A stretch of DNA of 64,000 nucleotides from Gammaproteobacteria bacterium (GTDB lineage Bacteria > Pseudomonadota > Gammaproteobacteria > SZUA-229). Position 1 is the first letter of the stretch. Each line of letters begins with the position of its first letter. The stretch covers positions 1 to 64,000 of the forward strand of contig JAPHSS010000001.1 of assembly GCA_026195255.1 (NCBI GenBank), read 5' to 3'. This document shows, one piece after another, positions 57,436 through 64,000 of this stretch. Under the pieces are notes generated by a model. The model had not been told where the DNA came from, did not search any database, and worked only from the letters and a program-made list of their open reading frames with translations. A program made the translations under genes and the position numbers.

Positions 57436-58524
57436 TTATTTATCACTGATAAAAACAGGTAATCGACGCGCGCCCCATTTACCAGGGGCCGCTTCAAAGA
57501 CACCTGGCAGGGGTTTTCCGCAAGCCTCGCAGCAACCATTAACATCCAGCCCCCAGACGCCCAGCTCATACCAGTCTCGCTCTATCAAGATATGCCCGCA
57601 AGTGGCACAATAACTACTGCTGCCCTCTGTATCGTGCACATTTCCGGTATACACATAATGTAACCCTGTTTTCATTGCAATTTGCCGCGCCCTAATTAAT
57701 GTCGATGCAGGCGTTGATGGAATATCGGTCATTTTCCAGTCGGGATGAAATGCACTAAAGTGCAAAGGCACATCTGGCCCAAGATGACTCATAATCCACT
57801 CACACATTTCATGCAATTCTTTGTCAGAGTCATTCTTCCCCGGAATTAACAGTGTCGTTATCTCGAACCAGACCTTTGTTTCCTGCTTTAGATAAATCAA
57901 TGTTTCTAACACGGGTTGTAGATGCGCTCCTGTGAGCTTGAAATAAAACTCTTCAGTAAATGCCTTCAAGTCAATATTGGCAGCATCTATTGCATCAAAG
58001 AACTCAACTCTGGGTTTTTCACATATATAACCCGCTGTGACTGCCACGGTTTTTATGTCTAATTCATGGCAGGCAGCCGCCACGTCAATCGCATATTCAT
58101 GAAAAATCACCGGGTCGTTGTAAGTAAAGGCAACACTTCGACAATTATTTTGCTTTGCCTGCTCAGCAATAACCTCCGGGCTGGCTTTTGACGCCATTTT
58201 TTCCATTTCACGTGACTTTGTCATATCCCAGTTCTGGCAAAATTTACACGCCAGATTGCAACCTGCTGTGCCGAAGGACAAGACAGGTGTACCTGGTAGA
58301 AAATGATTTAATGGTTTCTTTTCTATCGGGTCAATACAAAAACCACTGGAAAGCCCATACGAGGTAAGCACAATTTGATTCTGCTGATTGGCACGCACAA
58401 AACACAAACCTCTCTGGCCTTCTTTTAATTTACAAAATCGAGGACATAAATCACATTGCACACGCCCATCATCCAGCTTATGCCAGTAGTTTGTTGGTAC
58501 CGTAAAATTATCGGGATTTTTCAT
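57436..58524 (-). CDS. amrS: AmmeMemoRadiSam system radical-SAM protein
   Basis: 362 residues from ATG 58522-58524, which has GAGGTGA well placed; a GTG lies one codon earlier. The radical-SAM motif is CNLACKFC near 85-92. An N-terminal cysteine cluster (CDLCPRFC and GLC, about 20-42) and a C-terminal four-cysteine ribbon (CATC, CEAC, about 311-338) suggest extra metal sites. GYICEKP and NIDLKAF are typical of this branch, which is related to activating enzymes. It is divergent from amrB with a 67-base gap. The reaction is not known to me. Confidence 0.9.
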   Translation of the reverse strand: MKNPDNFTVPTNYWHKLDDGRVQCDLCPRFCKLKEGQRGLCFVRANQQNQIVLTSYGLSSGFCIDPIEKKPLNHFLPGTPVLSFGTAGCNLACKFCQNWDMTKSREMEKMASKASPEVIAEQAKQNNCRSVAFTYNDPVIFHEYAIDVAAACHELDIKTVAVTAGYICEKPRVEFFDAIDAANIDLKAFTEEFYFKLTGAHLQPVLETLIYLKQETKVWFEITTLLIPGKNDSDKELHEMCEWIMSHLGPDVPLHFSAFHPDWKMTDIPSTPASTLIRARQIAMKTGLHYVYTGNVHDTEGSSSYCATCGHILIERDWYELGVWGLDVNGCCEACGKPLPGVFEAAPGKWGARRLPVFISDK

Positions 58525-58591
58525 CACAAATCACCTCACCTATGTTATAAATACAAGAAGACTGTTAAACCAAAAACTCGGTCGGCATGTT

Positions 58592-59392
58592 ATGAAAAAT
58601 GTAAATTATCGCACTCGTCCCGCTGCCGTTGCCGGTATGTTTTATGCTGCAGATTCAGAACAGCTTTCAGCCGACGTTACGCACTACCTAAGACAAGCAC
58701 AAAACCACCTAAATATCTCCCCTAAAGCCATAATAGCACCACATGCAGGACATATATACTCTGCACCTGTAGCGGCTAGTGCATATAAATTACTTGAGCC
58801 TGAGGCTGACAAAATTAAGCAGGTTATCCTGCTCGGGCCATCACATCGAGTTGCCTTTAGGGGCATTGCTACTCCCGATACAGACTTTTTTGAAACCCCG
58901 TTAGGTAAAATCAAAATCAATAAACGGAACTGCGAAAAAGCAGAGACATTAGATTTCGTTCAGCCCAGCCAGTTAGCTCATGCAGAAGAGCATTCGCTTG
59001 AGGTACATCTGCCGTTTTTACAGGTTTTATTAAATGATTTTGAGTTAACGCCCTTTGTTGTAGGTGACTGTGAGCGTGATGACGTAGCCAAACTATTAGA
59101 GCTATTTTGGGGCAGTGATGAGACGCTATTTATTATTAGCACAGACCTCAGTCATTTTCATGACTATGCAACTGCAACTCATCGAGATCGCTTAACGTCT
59201 AATGCCATTGAATCAATACAACCTGAACAGATAAGTTATGAAGATGCCTGCGGGCGCGCACCGTTAAATGGTTTGCTTACCCTGGCCAGACATCACCGCT
59301 TAAATATTAAATTACTCGATTTAAGAAACTCAGGTGATACTGCTGGCGATAAAAACCGCGTGGTAGGTTATGGCGCTTATGCCGTTTACTAA
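58592..59392 (+). CDS. amrB: AmmeMemoRadiSam system protein B (Memo-like)
   Basis: 266 residues, MEMO1 family, a fold related to non-haem iron dioxygenases. The likely metal ligands are H51 in APHAGHIYS, H85 in LGPSHRV and the cysteine in DACGRAPL, the same trio described as metal-binding in human MEMO1. RPAAVAGMFYAAD opens the protein and the VVGYGAYAVY end is standard. It overlaps the AMMECR1 gene, which shows that they are translated together. Confidence 0.92.
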   Translation: MKNVNYRTRPAAVAGMFYAADSEQLSADVTHYLRQAQNHLNISPKAIIAPHAGHIYSAPVAASAYKLLEPEADKIKQVILLGPSHRVAFRGIATPDTDFFETPLGKIKINKRNCEKAETLDFVQPSQLAHAEEHSLEVHLPFLQVLLNDFELTPFVVGDCERDDVAKLLELFWGSDETLFIISTDLSHFHDYATATHRDRLTSNAIESIQPEQISYEDACGRAPLNGLLTLARHHRLNIKLLDLRNSGDTAGDKNRVVGYGAYAVY

Positions 59393-59945
59393 TCTCACCA
59401 CTGAAGATAAAAACATTTTGCTGGAAACCGCAAAAAAATCGATAATTTATGGGTTACAACATCATTGTGCTTTACCGGTTAAGTTAAGTGACTTCAGCAA
59501 CCTTTTGCAGACTATTGGCGCGACGTTTGTAACTCTGAATAAAAACGCAAAACTACGCGGCTGTATTGGCACACTAGAGGCTCACCAGCCATTAATAACA
59601 GATGTCTCAGAACATGCTTTTGCGGCTGCGTTTGAAGACCCCAGATTTCCTGCCGTATCCGAACATGAAATAGAACAGCTAGAGATATCCATTTCAATTT
59701 TAACTACACCAGCAGCCATTGTTTTCAAATCTGAAAAAGATTTATTAAGCCAGTTAAGACCAGGGGTCGATGGACTGATTTTTCAGGCCGGTTATCATAA
59801 AGCAACTTTTTTACCGGTCGTTTGGGAGCAGCTAAAAAAACCTGAAGATTTTTTAAATCACCTAAAGATCAAGGCGGGGCTTAATGTTAATGACTGGCCT
59901 GATGATGTGCGTATTTCTCGCTATGAAACCATTCACATTGAGTAG
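59379..59945 (+). CDS. amrA: AmmeMemoRadiSam system protein A (AMMECR1-like)
   Basis: 188 residues from ATG 59379; the ATG at 59370 adds only MAL and is the alternative. The signature LRGCIGTLEAHQPL with the invariant cysteine is near 54-68, and FEDPRFPAVSEHE, LEISISILT and the PGVDGLIFQAGYHKATFLPV end are typical of AMMECR1. It overlaps amrB by 14 bases. AMMECR1 is found in most domains of life with no agreed biochemistry. It converges on ispB with 24 bases between the stops. Confidence 0.93.
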   Translation: MPFTNLTTEDKNILLETAKKSIIYGLQHHCALPVKLSDFSNLLQTIGATFVTLNKNAKLRGCIGTLEAHQPLITDVSEHAFAAAFEDPRFPAVSEHEIEQLEISISILTTPAAIVFKSEKDLLSQLRPGVDGLIFQAGYHKATFLPVVWEQLKKPEDFLNHLKIKAGLNVNDWPDDVRISRYETIHIE

Positions 59946-59969
59946 ACTATTAACAGCAACCTCAATAGT

Positions 59970-60938
59970 TTAAAAAGATCGATCTACTGAGTACTTCGCC
60001 AGATCCTGCAGTGCTTGCTTGTACTCAGTCTCTGGTAGATGAGCCAGTTGCAGTATCGCCAACTCAGCTTCTTTTTTTGCCGTTTTTTCGGTGTATTCAA
60101 TGGCTCCGGTTTCTTTTATGGCCTGCATCACGGGCTCTAAATAGTCCAGACCACCATCTTCGATAGCTTTACGCACCACATCTGACTGCGCTTTAGTACC
60201 ATTGCGCATAGCATAAATTAATGGCAGCGTTGGTTTGCCTTCCGCCAGGTCATCACCTACATTTTTACCCATTTCTTCACTCGATGAACTGTAGTCAAGC
60301 ACATCATCAATGAGCTGAAAAGCCGTACCCAAATGCATTCCATATGATGCCATGGCTTTTTCTTCGTCTGCAGAACGCCCACATAATACCGCGCCCAGAC
60401 GCGTCGCCGCTTCAAATAACTTGGCGGTTTTAGCGTGAATCACATCTAGATAACGCTGCTCGGTTGTGTCTGCATCATGACAGTTCATTAACTGCATAAC
60501 TTCACCTTCTGCAATTACATTAGTTGTTGCAGCGAGTATTTTCATCACTTTCATGCTGCCGACATCAACCATCATTTCAAAAGCACGAGAATAGAGAAAG
60601 TCACCAACCAGCACACTGGCGGCATTACCGAATAAGGCATTAGCTGTTTCTTTACCACGACGCAAGTCAGATTCGTCCACCACGTCATCGTGTAACAGGG
60701 TCGCCGTGTGAATAAACTCAATTATCGCCGCTAATGTATGATGGTGAGTTCCCTCATAACCGTATGCACGTGACGCCATCAAACTTAAAATAGGCCGTAA
60801 ACGCTTGCCACCGGAGTTCAAAATATAATGACTAAGCTGATTAACCAGTACAACCTCGGATGACAGTCGAGCCTGTATCACGTCATCAACCGCTTTCATG
60901 TCATCTGCTACAAGGGCTTTTATATTGTCTACTTGCAT
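59970..60938 (-). CDS. ispB: polyprenyl diphosphate synthase (octaprenyl type)
   Basis: 322 residues. It builds the long isoprenoid tail of ubiquinone. The first aspartate-rich motif is LLHDDVVDESDLRRG near 84-98 and the second QLIDDVLDYS near 210-219. GGKRLRPILSLMASRAYG, LVGDFLYSRAF and the KPTLPLIYA block are also typical. The small residues before the first motif fit a long-chain product, but the exact length cannot be read. It is divergent from rplU-rpmA-obgE, the usual gammaproteobacterial setting. Confidence 0.95.
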   Translation of the reverse strand: MQVDNIKALVADDMKAVDDVIQARLSSEVVLVNQLSHYILNSGGKRLRPILSLMASRAYGYEGTHHHTLAAIIEFIHTATLLHDDVVDESDLRRGKETANALFGNAASVLVGDFLYSRAFEMMVDVGSMKVMKILAATTNVIAEGEVMQLMNCHDADTTEQRYLDVIHAKTAKLFEAATRLGAVLCGRSADEEKAMASYGMHLGTAFQLIDDVLDYSSSSEEMGKNVGDDLAEGKPTLPLIYAMRNGTKAQSDVVRKAIEDGGLDYLEPVMQAIKETGAIEYTEKTAKKEAELAILQLAHLPETEYKQALQDLAKYSVDRSF

Positions 60939-61084
60939 TTTCTATCGTGTACTTGCTCTATAATGAAGTTGCGAATTATGGTGTATCAGCCCCCAAGTCT
61001 CAAGCTACAACTGTCAAGGAGCGGGTTTGAAGGTATTATTTCAAACTTTTTTCAATAAAAAGCCCTTTTAATGCAACTTTTAGC

Positions 61085-61113
61085 TTGTTAGTTGGCCGTC
61101 AAATCGCTACAAT
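61085..61113 (+). promoter_or_regulatory. sigma-70 promoter of rplU-rpmA
   Basis: TTGTTA (61085-61090) and TACAAT (61108-61113) with a 17-base spacer. The start region TCGGGCCC is GC-rich, as in stringently controlled ribosomal promoters, which would link it to the (p)ppGpp made by SpoT. Confidence 0.65.
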
Positions 61114-61168
61114 TCGGGCCCTTTCTGAAAACAGAAAACTTAACACGCAAATTTAGGAGTTGTCCGGT

Positions 61169-61480
61169 ATGTACGCTGTAGTTAAAACCGGTGGTAAACA
61201 ATATAAGGTTACTGAAGGTGAATATCTGAAAGTTGAAAAACTAGAGGGTGCCGAGGGTGACTCAATTGAAATTGATCAGGTACTTATGATCGCTGATGGC
61301 GACAAACTGAAAATTGGTAGCCCAATGCTGGATGGTGGCAAGGTAACTTGCAAAATACTGTCTCATGGTCGCGCCAAAAAAGTTCACATCATGAAGTTCC
61401 GTCGTCGTAAACATCATCAAAAATGCACAGGCCATCGTCAGTACTTTACTGAAATTGAAGTAACTAGCATAGCTGGTTAA
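61169..61480 (+). CDS. rplU: 50S ribosomal protein L21
   Basis: 103 residues from ATG 61169, the exact length of E. coli L21; an in-frame TTG nine bases earlier overlaps the AGGAG ribosome site and is not used. [20 protein letters not shown] opens the protein, and the basic [20 protein letters not shown] stretch binds 23S rRNA. It is followed after 23 bases by rpmA. Confidence 0.98.
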   Translation: MYAVVKTGGKQYKVTEGEYLKVEKLEGAEGDSIEIDQVLMIADGDKLKIGSPMLDGGKVTCKILSHGRAKKVHIMKFRRRKHHQKCTGHRQYFTEIEVTSIAG

Positions 61481-61503
61481 ACCTGTAACAAGAGGATTCT
61501 AAA

Positions 61504-61761
61504 ATGGCACATAAGAAAGCCGCCGGTAGTACGCGTAACGGACGCGAGTCGGAAAGTAAACGCTTAGGCGTTAAAATGTATGGTGGTCAGGCTGCATTAG
61601 CTGGCAACATTCTAGTTCGTCAACGTGGTACTGAGTTTCACCCAGGCACTAACGTAGGCATGGGTCGTGATCACACTCTTTTTGCTAAAGCAGAAGGCAA
61701 AGTGTTATTTGAAGTTAAAGGCCCCAAAAACCGTCGCACAGTGAGCGTGGTTGCTGCGTAA
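61504..61761 (+). CDS. rpmA: 50S ribosomal protein L27
   Basis: 85 residues beginning [20 protein letters not shown], the flexible end that reaches into the peptidyl-transferase centre. There is no Firmicutes-type N-terminal leader peptide. [15 protein letters not shown] and [12 protein letters not shown] are typical. AGAGGA precedes the ATG. A strong terminator follows. Confidence 0.98.
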   Translation: MAHKKAAGSTRNGRESESKRLGVKMYGGQAALAGNILVRQRGTEFHPGTNVGMGRDHTLFAKAEGKVLFEVKGPKNRRTVSVVAA

Positions 61762-61788
61762 AGACTTAACGTCTTATAGCAAACCTTA

Positions 61789-61827
61789 AAACCCTGCTCT
61801 TGTTTACTCAATAGCAGGGTTTTTTTA
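61789..61827 (+). terminator. rho-independent terminator after rpmA
   Basis: AACCCTGCT (61790-61798) pairs perfectly with AGCAGGGTT (61813-61821), followed by six T. It separates the L21-L27 unit from obgE, so obgE needs read-through or its own promoter in the next 115 bases. Confidence 0.88.
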
Positions 61828-61936
61828 TGCACAAATAACTTTGGCGCAGAGACATAGAGCTGATAAATTATATAATACTCTGTGGCACTTGTTGCGGCAT
61901 CAGACCCACCTGTAAAAACTAGCCATCGAGGGCTAA

Positions 61937-63013
<1,077 letters not shown>

Positions 63014-63044
63014 ATCGCAAGCTGCAAAATATAATTAACCCCAT

Positions 63045-64000
63045 ATGAAAACACGCCAACAACTCGCCGACTCTAAACGCTGGGTTATTAAAATAGGAAG
63101 CTCGCTGGTCACTGATGATGGCCGCGGACTTGACGCACCCGCTATTAAAGGCTGGACCGAGCAAATTGCCCAACTGCGCCAGCAAGGTAAAGAGATATTA
63201 CTGGTTTCCTCTGGCGCTGTAGCCGAAGGCATGGCGCGCCTGAAATGGGATAAGCGCCCTAAGGCATTACACGAACTACAGGCCGCCGCCGCAGTAGGCC
63301 AAATGGGCCTTGTACAGGCATATGAATCACGCTTTCAGAAACATGGCATTCTTAGCGCGCAGATACTACTCACACATGAAGATTTATCCGATAGACGTCG
63401 TTATTTAAATGCGCGAAGCACGCTGCGCTCTTTACTCGACCTGGGCGTCATTCCTATTATTAATGAAAACGATACCGTCGCTACCGATGAGATACGCTTT
63501 GGTGACAACGACACACTGGCCGCTCTGGTTGCCAACCTTGTTGAGGCAGACGCTTTAATTATTCTCACCGACCAGGACGGCTTATACAGCGAAGACCCTC
63601 GCTTAAACTCAAACGCCCGGTTTATCTCGAGCGGACAGGCAAATGACCATCGATTGCATAAAATGGCGAGCAGCAGTGGCGGCGTTTTAGGACAGGGTGG
63701 CATGAGCACCAAATTAGGCGCTGCTCAACGTGCTGCAAAATCAGGCACTGCGACCTTAATTACCAGCGGTCGTAGCGACAATGCGCTCCTGTGCATTGCA
63801 AATGCTCAGGAGAAAGGCACCCTGCTGTTGCCCGATGCTGAACCCATGGCAGCCCGCAAACAATGGCTGGCGGGTCAGCTGAAAGTCAGTGGACAACTAA
63901 TCCTCGATGAAGGTGCCAGTAAAGTTTTACAAAAATCAGGAAAAAGCCTGCTTGCCGTGGGCGTGACCGCTGTAAATGGCAATTTCATTCGTGGCGAAAT
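63045..64000 (+). CDS. proB: glutamate 5-kinase, 3' end beyond the window
   Basis: At least 318 codons from ATG 63045, running off the right edge. It starts [20 protein letters not shown]; the amino-acid-kinase features are [50 protein letters not shown] and [12 protein letters not shown], then [16 protein letters not shown] domain starts near residue 280 ([16 protein letters not shown]). First step of proline synthesis. It follows obgE by 31 bases, a common order. Confidence 0.95.
   Translation, partial: MKTRQQLADSKRWVIKIGSSLVTDDGRGLDAPAIKGWTEQIAQLRQQGKEILLVSSGAVAEGMARLKWDKRPKALHELQAAAAVGQMGLVQAYESRFQKHGILSAQILLTHEDLSDRRRYLNARSTLRSLLDLGVIPIINENDTVATDEIRFGDNDTLAALVANLVEADALIILTDQDGLYSEDPRLNSNARFISSGQANDHRLHKMASSSGGVLGQGGMSTKLGAAQRAAKSGTATLITSGRSDNALLCIANAQEKGTLLLPDAEPMAARKQWLAGQLKVSGQLILDEGASKVLQKSGKSLLAVGVTAVNGNFIRGE

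Overview
The window looks like an ordinary stretch of chromosome from an AT-rich gammaproteobacterium. The evidence is the gene families and several familiar gene blocks: gmk-rpoZ-spoT-ridA-recG, rplU-rpmA-obgE-proB with ispB divergent, xth back-to-back with pyrE, argS followed by an FtsN-like SPOR gene close to priA, and a UbiC/UbiA ubiquinone pathway. I cannot name the genus. A DsrC-like protein, a three-subunit transhydrogenase and several haem genes would suit a respiratory, possibly sulfur-linked lifestyle, but nothing here proves it. There is no prophage, no CRISPR array, no rRNA or tRNA gene that I can see, and no intact transposase.

Layout. 0-16 kb: glutathione reductase, UbiA, a broken S23-type four-helix-bundle gene inside inverted heptamer repeats, RluE, a 5'-3' exonuclease, malic enzyme, a secreted nuclease, L31, HemW, AmpG, Xth/PyrE, a TSUP permease, two DUF4124 proteins, a diguanylate cyclase and ComF. 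16-31 kb: BioB/BioF, HemN, a YbaK-like deacylase, two DUF6316 paralogues, a MazG-like protein, a DsrC-like protein without its terminal cysteine, FetAB, a FimV/LysM-like protein, RadC, CoaBC-Dut-phosphohexomutase-ArgB, then a 0.9-kb non-coding inverted-repeat element. 31-42 kb: TPR protein, transhydrogenase operon, HemH, a DUF523 protein, a Sel1 protein, Fbp and PriA. 42-49 kb: an AT-rich gap full of DnaA boxes, a globin, a fructosamine kinase-like protein, ArgS, an FtsN-like protein, an SCP2-like protein and a two-component pair. 49-64 kb: UbiC, a hybrid kinase, the recG-to-gmk operon (minus strand), the three AmmeMemoRadiSam genes, IspB, L21/L27/ObgE and the start of ProB.

How the genes connect. 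IspB makes the polyprenyl tail, UbiC the 4-hydroxybenzoate head and UbiA joins them, so three ubiquinone steps are spread over the window. HemN, HemH and HemW cover haem synthesis and delivery. CoaBC and Dut overlap and are followed by the phosphohexomutase and ArgB. Transhydrogenase, malic enzyme and glutathione reductase all bear on NADPH supply and use.

The most interesting material is mostly not protein-coding: (1) a candidate replication origin or DnaA-binding locus at 42.1-42.7 kb; (2) a 157-bp inverted-repeat element present twice in full length, with a third right-end fragment inside the broken S23 gene; (3) the S23 gene itself, framed by oppositely oriented heptamer arrays, one of which supplies the stop codon of rluE; (4) a 904-bp inverted repeat with a perfect 34-bp terminal arm; (5) a transcription terminator that doubles as the signal-peptide coding sequence of a nuclease; (6) a long hairpin between amrS and gmk whose non-Watson-Crick pairs fit RNA of one strand only. 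The AmmeMemoRadiSam trio is the best candidate for a biochemically unexplained protein system.
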